Shown here in pieces: positions 34,482-41,746 of a stretch of DNA of 64,000 nucleotides. How positions within the stretch are numbered: the first letter of the stretch is position 1; each line of letters opens with the position of its first letter. The DNA is taken from positions 272,814 through 336,813 of the forward strand of contig NZ_SBIT01000008.1 in the NCBI RefSeq assembly GCF_004765785.1, in the 5' to 3' direction. A program made the translations under genes and the position numbers. The notes below the pieces were generated by a model. The model ran no database searches. It was given only the letters and a program-made list of their open reading frames with translations, and was not told the DNA's origin. The DNA is from Halorussus ruber (GTDB lineage Archaea > Halobacteriota > Halobacteria > Halobacteriales > Haladaptataceae).

Positions 34482-34661
34482 CCTCGTAACGATATTCAGG
34501 GAGTAAACACACCAATATAATTTTCTAACAATTGTACTTATTCTCTAAACAAATAATATTCATTCTCTGTCGGTCTTCTCGTCTTCGACGGCGGTCTGAC
34601 CTCAATTCCTCGACGCCGGTCCGGCCCCAGTTTTATCTCGCCGAGCGTGGTACTCGCCAAC

Positions 34662-35171
34662 ATGTCAGACCGCGGGGCCAGACAGACCCGACCCGCGACG
34701 AGCCGACGCCGCCAGTCGTGGTCCGGGTGGGGCGAGGGGCGCGTGGACGAGAAGGACGGCGTCGGCGTGTTCTTGGACGACGTGACCTACGCCTTCGCGG
34801 ACATCTCCGTGCTGAGCATCCCGGTTCTGTTCCACCTGATGACGAGCGCGACGAACGCGTGGTTCGGCCTCAAGTTCGGGGCGCTGGTGGCGTGGCTGAC
34901 GATGGTCGTCGGCGCGGCGCTCCTCCGCGGCGGGTGGGTGACGCCGCTCGCCACCGACGAACCAGGATGGGTGGCGATGACGCCGTCGCTGGTCCTCCTC
35001 CGACTGGGCTACTACAACGCCGTGCTGGCGCTGGCGGCCTACGGCGGCCGCGCCCTGAGCGAGGCCGTCTCGCCGGTCGCGTCGGTCGCGTTCGCGTTGC
35101 TGGTCGGGGCGCTCTCTGTGGGGGTGTTTCCGCGACTCGCAGACGGGTTCTACGGTGTGGTGGCGGAGTGA
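34662..35171 (+). CDS. membrane protein of unknown function
   Basis: 169 residues from the ATG at 34662 (MSDRGARQTRPATSRRRQSW). A basic, disordered N-terminus is followed by four hydrophobic helices (ISVLSIPVLFHLMTSATNAW; KFGALVAWLTMVVGAALLRG; MTPSLVLLRLGYYNAVLALA; VASVAFALLVGALSVGVFPR). It resembles uncharacterised haloarchaeal membrane proteins. An AT-rich segment (34515-34560) upstream holds the promoter. An earlier ATG at 34647 adds only five residues. Confidence 0.65.
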   Translation: MSDRGARQTRPATSRRRQSWSGWGEGRVDEKDGVGVFLDDVTYAFADISVLSIPVLFHLMTSATNAWFGLKFGALVAWLTMVVGAALLRGGWVTPLATDEPGWVAMTPSLVLLRLGYYNAVLALAAYGGRALSEAVSPVASVAFALLVGALSVGVFPRLADGFYGVVAE

Positions 35172-35223
35172 GAGAATTGGGAGAGAGAGTCGCTGGTTCG
35201 AATAGAGAGAACAGAGGGAACGA

Positions 35224-35290
35224 GGTTTCGAAAGCCCTCGCCCTTTCAGTCCACCAGGAGGCGGCTGGGTCACCGAGCGCACTCAGTCGG
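35224..35290 (+). repeat. dispersed palindromic element, copy D (arms collapsed)
   Basis: GGTTTCGAAAGCCCTCGCCC runs directly into TTTCAGTCCACCAGG. The left boundary joins the right boundary with the whole inner arm missing, and the tail GGGTCACCGAGCGC follows. It is a natural minimal derivative of the element. Confidence 0.8.
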
Positions 35291-35307
35291 TGGGGAGAGT
35301 AACTGGC

Positions 35308-36099
35308 TCACTCCCCGAGAAAGTCCAGTATCTCCTCGGCGACCGCATCCGGGGCCAGCGCGTGGGCGAGGTGGCCTCGACCGTCGAGTCGCCGGACCTC
35401 GGCGTCGGCGATGCGGTCGGCCAGTTCCTCGGCGGTCTCCCGCAGGTAGTCGGGACTCTCGGTGCCCCAGAGGAGCAACGTCTCGGCCTCGATGTCCGGG
35501 GTCTCCGGCGGGCGGTACATCCCCGCGGCGTCTAGCTCCCGGCGGCTCACGTCCGCGAACTCGACGCGCTGGTCCCACATCGGCATGTTCGCTATCATCG
35601 CCTCGGGAAGCCCCAGCGCCTCGCGCAGGAACCACCGGAGCGCGGCCTCGTCGTCCTCCTCGGCGGCCCGGGCCGTCGCCCCGGCGACCATCTCGGTGTG
35701 GGCCGCGCGGTGCGGTTCGAGGAGGACCGGCGGTTCGTGCAGGACCAGCGACTCCACCGCGTCGGTCCGCCGGGCGGCCTCCAGCGCGCAGATGCCGCCG
35801 AAGGACTGCCCGAGGAGCGCGACCCCTTCGTCCTCCTCGGCGCTCGCCTCTTGGGCCGCCTCGATAACGGCCAGCACGTCGTCGACCTCGCGGTCGAAGA
35901 CGTAGCCGTCGGCGTCGCCGCTCTGGCCCCGGCCTCGGCGGTCCATGGCGAACAGCTCGAACTCCTCTTCCAGCAGGGGCCGAAGCGGTTGCCACGTCGA
36001 GCGAAAGTCGTTGCTCCCGTGGACGAGGACCAGCGGGCGGCCATCGCCGTAGCGTTCGTAGGCGATTTCGACGCCGTCGGCGGAGGTAGTGGTGTGCAT
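35308..36099 (-). CDS. alpha/beta hydrolase
   Basis: 263 residues. The oxyanion region LVLVHGSNDFRSTW (about residues 24-37), nucleophile elbow LLGQSFGGICALEA (Ser near 98) and a C-terminal DGRGHLAHALAP for the catalytic His are all visible; the acid is probably the Asp/Glu before TLLLWGTESPDY. No signal peptide; cytoplasmic esterase, lipase or C-C hydrolase. It reads toward copy D of the palindromic element. Nothing in the neighbourhood gives the substrate. Confidence 0.82.
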   Translation of the reverse strand: MHTTTSADGVEIAYERYGDGRPLVLVHGSNDFRSTWQPLRPLLEEEFELFAMDRRGRGQSGDADGYVFDREVDDVLAVIEAAQEASAEEDEGVALLGQSFGGICALEAARRTDAVESLVLHEPPVLLEPHRAAHTEMVAGATARAAEEDDEAALRWFLREALGLPEAMIANMPMWDQRVEFADVSRRELDAAGMYRPPETPDIEAETLLLWGTESPDYLRETAEELADRIADAEVRRLDGRGHLAHALAPDAVAEEILDFLGE

Positions 36100-36219
36100 G
36101 GATTGAGTCGGATTGCGTTTGGTTTCGGGCGGTGTCTCAAATCCCTTACTGAATCGAGGCCGACTCCTCGCCGCATCGAGGCCGTACGCTGATTAGCGAG
36201 CAGTTCCTACCTCGCTCCG

Positions 36220-36831
36220 ATGACCGAGCAAGCCATCGCCGAACTCCGGGCTGACCCCGACCTCGGGCCGCTGGTCGCCGAGTACGGCCCGCTGACCATC
36301 GAACCGGCAGCGGACTTCTACCGGCGGTTCGTCGTCTCCATCCTGCGCCAGCAGGTGTCGATGGCGTCGGCGGCCGCGACCCGCGAGCGTCTGTTCGACC
36401 GGGTGGAACCGACCCCCGAGGCCGTGCTGGCGGCCGACCCGCAAGTCCTGCGGGACGCCGGACTCTCGCGCCAGAAGACCGAGTACGTCCGGAACGTGGC
36501 CGAGGCGTTCATCGAGGAGGGCTACTCGCTCGACTACTTCGCGGGGGTGCCCGACGACGAGGTGCTGGCCGAACTCACCGCAATCAAGGGCGTCGGGACG
36601 TGGACCGCCAAGATGCAACTGATGTTCTCGCTCGGTCGGCCCGACGTGTTCCCGGTCGGCGACCTCGGCATCCGGAAGGGCATCGAGGCAGTCCTCGGCA
36701 CGGAGATGACCAGAACCGAGATGGTCGAGGCCGCCCAGCGTTGGGCACCGTATCGAAGCTACGCCAGCCTCTACCTCTGGCGGGCCGACGAGGACATCAC
36801 CGAGAGCGTCGGCGAAGTCACCGACCTGTAG
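36220..36831 (+). CDS. AlkA-type DNA-3-methyladenine glycosylase
   Basis: 203 residues of the HhH-GPD superfamily. The helix-hairpin-helix is KGVGTWTAKMQLMFSLGRPD, and the catalytic Asp follows in FPVGDLGIRKG (near residue 147). The N-terminal ILRQQVSMASAAATRERLFD block is typical. It removes alkylated purines from DNA, leaving an abasic site. Short compared with E. coli AlkA (282 residues) because the N-terminal TBP-like domain is absent, as is common in archaea. Single gene with its own short upstream region. Confidence 0.88.
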   Translation: MTEQAIAELRADPDLGPLVAEYGPLTIEPAADFYRRFVVSILRQQVSMASAAATRERLFDRVEPTPEAVLAADPQVLRDAGLSRQKTEYVRNVAEAFIEEGYSLDYFAGVPDDEVLAELTAIKGVGTWTAKMQLMFSLGRPDVFPVGDLGIRKGIEAVLGTEMTRTEMVEAAQRWAPYRSYASLYLWRADEDITESVGEVTDL

Positions 36832-36990
36832 CGAACCCCGGGCCGGGCGGTAGGACAATCGAATCGCAGAGAATACGGAGGCTGAGAAGGTAGCAGAGAG
36901 GCTGAGGAGACAGGAGACTGGGACCGAAGCGCGGGACACAGCTATCGCGGGGAAGGGCGACGTCACGGACGGCCGACCGTCAGCGGAACC

Positions 36991-37368
36991 TCAGACGACG
37001 TTCTCCTCGCGGGCGGCGAGGTCGAGGTACTCCGAGATGGGCTTCTCGTCGTCCTCCAGGAGCGTCACGTACCCCTCCTCGGGGTCGAACGCGACGGCGT
37101 CGGCTTCTTCGAGTCGGGGGAGTTGGCTGTGGTAGAGGTCGGCGAGGACGCGCTCTGCGTCCACGGGGTCGCCAGCCTCGCTCTCCCACGAGGCGACTTG
37201 CTCGGCGAGTTCGTCGAGCGTGACCGTACTGCCTTCTTCTCGGAGGTGATAGAGGACGTACCGGCGGCGGCGGTTCGAGAGGAGGTCGAGCGTAGCGTCG
37301 AGAGCTGGCGAGATGCCGCTGTTTCCTCCGGCGAAGCCAGCGGTCACGTCCGGGGCGTCCGTATTCAT
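36991..37368 (-). CDS. DUF7344 winged-helix protein
   Basis: 125 residues. The core LDLLSNRRRRYVLYHLREEG (about residues 27-46) and VLADLYHSQLPRLEEADAVA is the DUF7344-type winged helix also found at 7989-8549. Here there are no membrane segments, so it should be soluble. It is probably a local DNA-binding regulator. An AT-rich promoter region precedes it (37370-37430). The 36832-36990 gap downstream shows nothing. Confidence 0.78.
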   Translation of the reverse strand: MNTDAPDVTAGFAGGNSGISPALDATLDLLSNRRRRYVLYHLREEGSTVTLDELAEQVASWESEAGDPVDAERVLADLYHSQLPRLEEADAVAFDPEEGYVTLLEDDEKPISEYLDLAAREENVV

Positions 37369-37461
37369 GGTGCAACTTCTACTGGATACTCCGGCACAAA
37401 AAGCACGGTACCTAAACGATTAGGCACAGGGTGAACTCGGCCCCGCAAACCCCGTTATTGG

Positions 37462-38172
37462 TCAGTAGAGCGTCACGTAGTGGCCATCTGGGTCACGTAC
37501 TCGCAGGGCCTCGTCGGCGGTCGCGTCCTCGAAGCGGCCACTCGAATCCACGCGTTCGATTTCGCAGGCGTCCTCGCGGACTGCCTCGACTGCGGCCTCG
37601 GGGTCGTCGGCCTCGAATCCAACGTCCACGTGGAGACCGCCGCGGGCGTCGGCGATGCCGAGTTGCGGTTCCCAGAGTTCGAGGTCCACCGGACCGGAGA
37701 GGCGAACGCGCTTTCGCTCCTCGCCGCGGTCTACCTCCTCGAAGCCGAGCGATTCGTAGAATGACTCTGCGCGCGCGAGGTCCTCGACTTCCAGCACGAT
37801 TTCGAAGATGCCGGTGATGGCCGACTCGCCCTCGCCACAGCCGCCGATTTCGACGCAGTTCCCGTCGGGGTCGTAGAAGTACAGCGACTTCGACCCGCCG
37901 AAGTCGAACTCCGTGAGGTCGAACGACTCGCCGAGTCGGTCGCGCCACTCGTCGTACCTGTCGGGCGGCGCGGCGAAGGCGTAGTGGGTGTGGACCCCGC
38001 CGCGGGGGACCCCGCCGGGTTCTCGGAGGACGAAGGCAGAATCGCCAGCCTCGAAGACGACTTCGCCGTCGCCCTCGCGGAGAATCGGGAGATCGAGGTG
38101 GGTCGCGTAGAACTCGCGTGCCCGGTCGAGATACTTCGCTTCGAGCGCTAGCCATCGCAACCCCGAGAGCAT
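37462..38172 (-). CDS. VOC superfamily (glyoxalase/dioxygenase-like) protein, two modules
   Basis: 236 residues from the ATG at 38172 (MLSGLRWLALEAKYLDRARE). Two VOC modules in tandem: LALEAKYLDRAREFYATHLD...YFYDPDGNCVEIGG and EIVLEVEDLARAESFYESLG...VRDPDGHYVTLY. Metal-ligand candidates are His near FAPP (HTHYAF) and Glu in VEIGG. Members include glyoxalase I, extradiol dioxygenases and fosfomycin-resistance proteins, so substrate is open. The upstream in-frame extension crosses a tandem repeat and is not coding. Confidence 0.8.
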   Translation of the reverse strand: MLSGLRWLALEAKYLDRAREFYATHLDLPILREGDGEVVFEAGDSAFVLREPGGVPRGGVHTHYAFAAPPDRYDEWRDRLGESFDLTEFDFGGSKSLYFYDPDGNCVEIGGCGEGESAITGIFEIVLEVEDLARAESFYESLGFEEVDRGEERKRVRLSGPVDLELWEPQLGIADARGGLHVDVGFEADDPEAAVEAVREDACEIERVDSSGRFEDATADEALRVRDPDGHYVTLY

Positions 38173-38201
38173 GGCTTCGTGGTACGCACGCCCGGCGCTT
38201 A

Positions 38202-38267
38202 AGTGGCGGGGGCAGTCGAAGTCAAGTGGCGGGAGCAGTGGGAGTCGAGTGGCGGGAGCAGTCGAAG
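38202..38267 (+). repeat. 23-bp tandem repeat, about 2.9 copies, in a divergent promoter region
   Basis: Units begin AGTGGCGGGGGCAGTCGA at 38202, AGTGGCGGGAGCAGTGGG at 38225 and AGTGGCGGGAGCAGTCGA at 38248. They lie between the divergent VOC gene (start 38172) and the MBL-like gene (start 38342), where regulatory sites are expected. Confidence 0.85.
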
Positions 38268-38341
38268 GGGTGATGCATCGACCACGTCGTCCCACTTACT
38301 GGCCACCGGGGATTTTGAGGGTTCGGTCCCTATACCACGAC

Positions 38342-39019
38342 ATGCCGCTGAAAAAGACCCAATCCGCGACCGAGTTCGAGGAGATAGACCGGTGGGAGGA
38401 AGGCGTCGGGTGGATAGCCCACCCCGACGAGACGATGCTTCGGGCGAGTCACGCCATCGACACCGACGAGGGCGTGTGGGTCGTAGACCCCGTGGACGCC
38501 GAGGGCATCGACGACCTGTTCGCCGAGTTCGGCGACGTGGCTGGCGTGGTCGTCCTGCTGAACCGCCACTATCGGGACGCCGACGAAATCGCTCAGCGTC
38601 ACGACGTGCCGGTGTACGTCCCCGCGTGGTTCGACCGCGTGCCCGAGATGACGGCCCCGCTCCGGCGATTCGACACGACGCTCCCGGGCACCGACTACCG
38701 CGTACTGAACGTCGCCGACTCGTTCGGGTGGGAGGAGGCGGCCCTCTACGACGAGGACTCCGGCACGCTCGTCGTGGGCGAGAGCGTCGGCAACGCGCCC
38801 TACTTCACCACGCCGGGCGAGCGCATCGGCGTCCACCCCATGATGCGACTCACGCCGCCGTCGGTCCTGCGCGGTCTGCGGCCCGAGCGCGTGCTGGTCG
38901 GACACGGCCGCGGCGCGACGGAGAACGCCGCCGACGCCCTCGAAGACGCGCTCCGGCGGTCCCGGCGTCGGACGCCGAAGCTCTACGCCGAGAACCTGCG
39001 GCTGCTGGTCCAGCGGTAG
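38342..39019 (+). CDS. degenerate metallo-beta-lactamase-fold protein
   Basis: 225 residues from the ATG at 38342 (MPLKKTQSATEFEEIDRWEE). The overall strand order resembles the MBL fold (GVWVVDPVDAEGIDDLFAEF; VVVLLNRHYRDADEIAQRHD; VPVYVPAWFDRVPEM; GTLVVGESVGNAPYFTTPGE; RVLVGHGRGATENAADAL). The usual HxHxDH zinc motif is replaced by NRHYRDAD, leaving one His. It may bind a different metal or none. Function unknown; conserved-looking in haloarchaea. Confidence 0.6.
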   Translation: MPLKKTQSATEFEEIDRWEEGVGWIAHPDETMLRASHAIDTDEGVWVVDPVDAEGIDDLFAEFGDVAGVVVLLNRHYRDADEIAQRHDVPVYVPAWFDRVPEMTAPLRRFDTTLPGTDYRVLNVADSFGWEEAALYDEDSGTLVVGESVGNAPYFTTPGERIGVHPMMRLTPPSVLRGLRPERVLVGHGRGATENAADALEDALRRSRRRTPKLYAENLRLLVQR

Positions 39020-39138
39020 TCCGGGTCCGCTTAACCGGCGTAAACCGACGCCTGTGGCGGTCCGAGCGAGATTAAGCCGGTCGTGGCGCATCGCTAGGTG
39101 GGCAATATCGTTATACACGAACGGGCCGAAGGGGGCGT

Positions 39139-39552
39139 GTGGTGTACGTAACGCGGGGACTGGTGGACGTGCTACTCGAACTCGCACACGAGGCCGAACC
39201 AGAGGAGACGACGGTCTCACTCGCGGTCACGCCCGCCGCGGAGTTCGAGGACTTGGCCGACGTACCGCCCGACGCGCCCGTCTTCACCCACTTCTACCCG
39301 CCGGAGGCTGGCAAGTCGATTACCGCCGTCTTCGGCGTGGACCTCTCGGTCCCGGCCGGACAGACGCAGGGCCGGTTCATCTCGCACCCCCGGGGGAACC
39401 TCGAAGTGAACAAGACCGACGACCTCCACGAGGCCATCCTCGTCGCGGTGCCGCCGTGGGACGAGTCGTCGCTGGCGGCGTTCGACCGGTCCGGTCGCCG
39501 CCAACCGCTCGAAATCGTTGACGCCGAACCGCCAGCCGAATCGCTGGCGTAG
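39139..39552 (+). CDS. conserved haloarchaeal hypothetical protein
   Basis: 137 residues from a GTG at 39139 (the next codon is also GTG). The sequence contains VFTHFYPPEAGKSITAVFG, VDLSVPAGQTQGRFISHPRG and DDLHEAILVAVPPW. The regular spacing of His and Pro suggests a small metal-binding or peptidase-like fold; an MPN/JAMM-like fold is only a guess. It may be leaderless, since GTTATACACG lies about 30 bases upstream. No operon partner. Confidence 0.6.
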   Translation: MVYVTRGLVDVLLELAHEAEPEETTVSLAVTPAAEFEDLADVPPDAPVFTHFYPPEAGKSITAVFGVDLSVPAGQTQGRFISHPRGNLEVNKTDDLHEAILVAVPPWDESSLAAFDRSGRRQPLEIVDAEPPAESLA

Positions 39553-39595
39553 GGTCGAGTTGCTTGTGTCGGTGCAAGTCGTCGGCGTAGCGGCG

Positions 39596-39805
39596 CTACT
39601 CCAGATAGCCCAGCTCGCGGAGTTGGCCCGTAATCTCCTCGAACTCGGCCTCGGTGAGTTCGCCCTCCTTCTGGTGCTGGATGACGATGCTCCGGAGAAG
39701 GAACCGAACGAGGTCGCTCGTGCTGGAGAAACTGGTGCCTTCGATGGTCTCGTCCACGCGGTCGGCGAGGTCCTTCGGAATCGAGACGGTGGTGTAGTCG
39801 GTCAT
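39596..39805 (-). CDS. CopG-type ribbon-helix-helix DNA-binding protein
   Basis: 69 residues: MTDYTTVSIPKDLADRVDET then IEGTSFSSTSDLVRFLLRSI. The N-terminal strand (TTVSIPK) and two helices with the SSTSDLVRFLL turn are a clear RHH fold. Such proteins bind DNA as dimers, often autoregulating or serving as antitoxins. No toxin gene is adjacent, so a stand-alone regulator is more likely. Copy E of the palindromic element lies in its upstream gap. Confidence 0.85.
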   Translation of the reverse strand: MTDYTTVSIPKDLADRVDETIEGTSFSSTSDLVRFLLRSIVIQHQKEGELTEAEFEEITGQLRELGYLE

Positions 39806-39902
39806 GCGACCAATTGAGTCCGCACGCGGGATAGATGTTGCGTCACTATCGCTACGTAGTATTCAGATATTGAGGAATTGCGGTTTCAAATAAATAGAGC
39901 CG

Positions 39903-40073
39903 GGTTTCGAAAGCCCTCGCGGGCCTCGCGGTCGCTGACGCAGGATATTTCGGGCGTCACCACTCGCTTCGCTCGTTTAGACGCCCGAAATAGTGGCCTG
40001 CGCAGACGACCACGTGAACGCGAGGCCCGCTCGCCCTTTCAGTCCGCCAGGACAGTGACTGTGGCACCGAGCG
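39903..40073 (+). repeat. dispersed palindromic element, copy E
   Basis: GGTTTCGAAAGCCCTCGC opens it; the outer stem is GCGGGCCTCGCG/CGCGAGGCCCGC. The inner stem is CTGACGCAGG (39935-39944) with CCTGCGCAG (39997-40005), and the distal stem TATTTCGGGCGTC/GACGCCCGAAATA. Right boundary CGCCCTTTCAGTCCGCC, then tail GTGGCACCGAGCG to 40073. All stems differ from those of copies A, B and F but pair fully. Confidence 0.88.
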
Positions 40074-40133
40074 AAATCCGTGGATGGCGGCGCGTATCTG
40101 GACACCTCTCACTCGGATTATCTTGCTTCATCT

Positions 40134-40727
40134 TTATCGCTCGAAGACGAGCGCGTAGTGGTGGGGCGGCAACTCGACTCGCCGCGCCAGCGAGAACGCC
40201 GACGCGCCGAGGACGGCGGACTCGGTCTCCTCGGGGGTCATCCGCAGGTCGGTCGGCGGGCCGCGCGGACTGCCCGCGATTGGAGTCTCCTCGCGCGGCC
40301 GGTCGTACCAGTTGACGATGATAAACTCGCCGCCGGGCCGGAGCGCCTCGTAGACCTCGGAGACGAAGCCCGGAATATCATCGACGCCGTGGAAGGTGTT
40401 GGCGATGAGGACGGTATCGACTTTCTCGGGCAGGTTCCGGGCGAGCGAGCGGGCGTCTCCCTCGACGGTCTCGACGTTCTCGATTCGGTGCTGGTCGGCG
40501 AGGAGCGCGAGTTCTTCCAGCACCTCCGAGTCGAGGTCGATTGCGTAGACGGTGGCCGGGTCGGTGATTCGGGCTGCCGGGAGCGCGAAGTAGCCGTCGC
40601 CGCTCCCGACCTCAGCGAGCGTAGTTCCGGACTCGACGCCGAGGTCTCGGAGCGTCTCGCCGGGCGCGGGCCAGAGTTTACCCCACCAGTCCCAGTCGGG
40701 GAGTTTCGTGTTCTGGAATCGGTCCAT
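40134..40727 (-). CDS. class I SAM-dependent methyltransferase
   Basis: 197 residues. SAM-binding motif I is TLAEVGSGDGYFALPAA (about residues 36-52); motif II is VYAIDLDSEVLEELA, and VDTVLIANTFHGVDDIPGF is the post-motif region. RPGGEFIIVNWYDRP is the strand-5 block. It resembles the UbiE/small-molecule methyltransferase group of haloarchaea. Substrate not inferable. A separate transcript: the hairpin at 40852-40871 lies upstream and belongs to the next gene. Confidence 0.85.
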   Translation of the reverse strand: MDRFQNTKLPDWDWWGKLWPAPGETLRDLGVESGTTLAEVGSGDGYFALPAARITDPATVYAIDLDSEVLEELALLADQHRIENVETVEGDARSLARNLPEKVDTVLIANTFHGVDDIPGFVSEVYEALRPGGEFIIVNWYDRPREETPIAGSPRGPPTDLRMTPEETESAVLGASAFSLARRVELPPHHYALVFER

Positions 40728-40851
40728 GGGCGCGAGGTTGGAGTGTCGGCGGGAAATATCCTTCCGTGCGCGGAGGTACGGGCGGTCTGTGTGGCGAGGT
40801 CCGGACGGTCGTCGCAGTCGAGGAGGCGATGGAAGGGGAAGGAATATCCTT

Positions 40852-40871
40852 ATTTCCTAAATATAGGAAAT
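40852..40871 (-). terminator. hairpin terminator candidate
   Basis: ATTTCCTA-AATA-TAGGAAAT is a perfect 8-bp stem about 45 bases beyond the stop at 40916 (minus strand), in an AT-rich stretch. The neighbouring word AATATCCTTATTTC also occurs after the squalene synthase-like gene (about 48837-48850). Confidence 0.5.
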
Positions 40872-40915
40872 TGTTTTCTTTAGATAGGAAGAGGTTGCTG
40901 AGAACGTTCCGTGGG

Positions 40916-41206
40916 TCACATACCCATGTCTTCGGCGGCGGCGGGCACCGGCAGGTCGTGAGGAGAGACGCCCAGCAGCTCTCCGGCGTGGTCGAGCGCC
41001 ATGTCGAACCCGTAGTAGCGTTCGAGTTCGTCGCCGTCGGCGCTCGGTCGGACCTTCAGCATGGCGTAGCCCTCGACGTTCTGGGCGATAGCGGCGGTGG
41101 CGCGGTCGGATTCGAATTCGAGGACGCGCTCGTCGTCGGTCTCGTAGTAGCGCGCCGTGATGCCGTCGTTTTGGGCTTGCTCCTCGGTGGGTCGCTCGTC
41201 GGTCAT
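40916..41206 (-). CDS. small haloarchaeal protein, DUF7111-like
   Basis: 96 residues: ITARYYETDDERVLEFESDR, YAMLKVRPSADGDELERYYG, FDMALDHAGELLGVSPHDLP, ending PVPAAAEDMGM. The pattern resembles the uncharacterised haloarchaeal DUF7111 family. Predicted alpha/beta, soluble, acidic. Single gene with its own terminator candidate. No functional clue. Confidence 0.7.
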   Translation of the reverse strand: MTDERPTEEQAQNDGITARYYETDDERVLEFESDRATAAIAQNVEGYAMLKVRPSADGDELERYYGFDMALDHAGELLGVSPHDLPVPAAAEDMGM

Positions 41207-41307
41207 GGCCGGGAGTTAGGAGGGGTGACAGTCGAAGGTACCGATTCGTCTCTCAGAAATTACAGGCGGAGTTGGACTGGAGACGGCTTCCGAAAGGACT
41301 GAGAAGG

Positions 41308-41513
41308 CTTCTTGAAGCCCCCGCCCGGTCGCGGTCGCTCAGCGGGATATCTGACGGACGTAGTTGCGTCAGATAGTGGCCCGCTGAGACGACCACGGGC
41401 CTGCGGCCCGCGACCGGGCGGCCCCTTCATCCACCCTACGGTGGTTTGGCCCGCTGGCCGGTTTCCAGAGATTGATTGGCCGAGTGCTCGCTCGTGGTCT
41501 GGTCCACCGAGCG
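41308..41513 (+). repeat. dispersed palindromic element, copy F
   Basis: Full-length copy: GAAGCCC boundary, outer stem CCGCCCGGTCGCG/CGCGACCGGGCGG, inner stem CTCAGCGGG (41338-41346) with CCCGCTGAG (41380-41388), distal stem TATCTGACG/CGTCAGATA, and a third small hairpin CGGGCC-TGC-GGCCCG. Right boundary CCCCTTCATCCACC, then a two-unit tail ending GGTCCACCGAGCGC at 41513. Confidence 0.9.
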
Positions 41514-41580
41514 CGCCCGGCCCGCGACCGCAGTAGATTTATGGCAAATCGGGTGGCACCTCTGCCGGGGTTGAGAAACG

Positions 41581-41697
41581 ATGCCAAAGCACATGGCTTG
41601 TCGAGAACAGGGAATGGACTGCGACTTCGAGATTACCGACGAACACGAGGAGGAGATGGTGGACTTCATCCAGATACACGCTCGGTCCCAGCACGAT
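41581..41697 (+). pseudogene. DUF1059 gene, 5' part (interrupted by IS element)
   Basis: 39 codons read MPKHMACREQGMDCDFEITD and end HARSQHD, the characteristic DUF1059 sequence (Cys-x6-Cys, acidic helix, His-Ala-x-x-x-His). The gene is then cut by the TnpB element and resumes at 43119. As it stands the frame runs on into element sequence (VNRLGVKPRGLSVD), giving a 61-residue chimaera that ends at 41766. The intact protein would be 54 residues. Function of DUF1059 is unknown; metal binding is suspected. Confidence 0.85.
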
Positions 41698-41705
41698 GTC
41701 AACCG

Positions 41706-41726
41706 CCTCGGGGTCAAACCCCGAGG
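41706..41726 (-). repeat. right-end hairpin of the IS element
   Basis: CCTCGGGG-TCAAA-CCCCGAGG lies 8 bases inside the right end, beyond the tnpB stop. By analogy with ISDra2-type elements it is both the recombination hairpin and the 3' scaffold of a TnpB guide RNA (omega RNA). Confidence 0.75.
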
Positions 41727-41746
41727 CTTGTCAGTGGACTCCCGCT

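Noticed and set aside
35180..35225. GGTTCGAAT string suggesting a tRNA T-arm
   Set aside because: No acceptor stem, anticodon arm or CCA-proximal pairing could be built around it.
39596..39805. RHH protein as antitoxin of a toxin-antitoxin pair
   Set aside because: No toxin-like gene is adjacent on either side; the neighbour 39139-39552 faces the other way and has no toxin motif.
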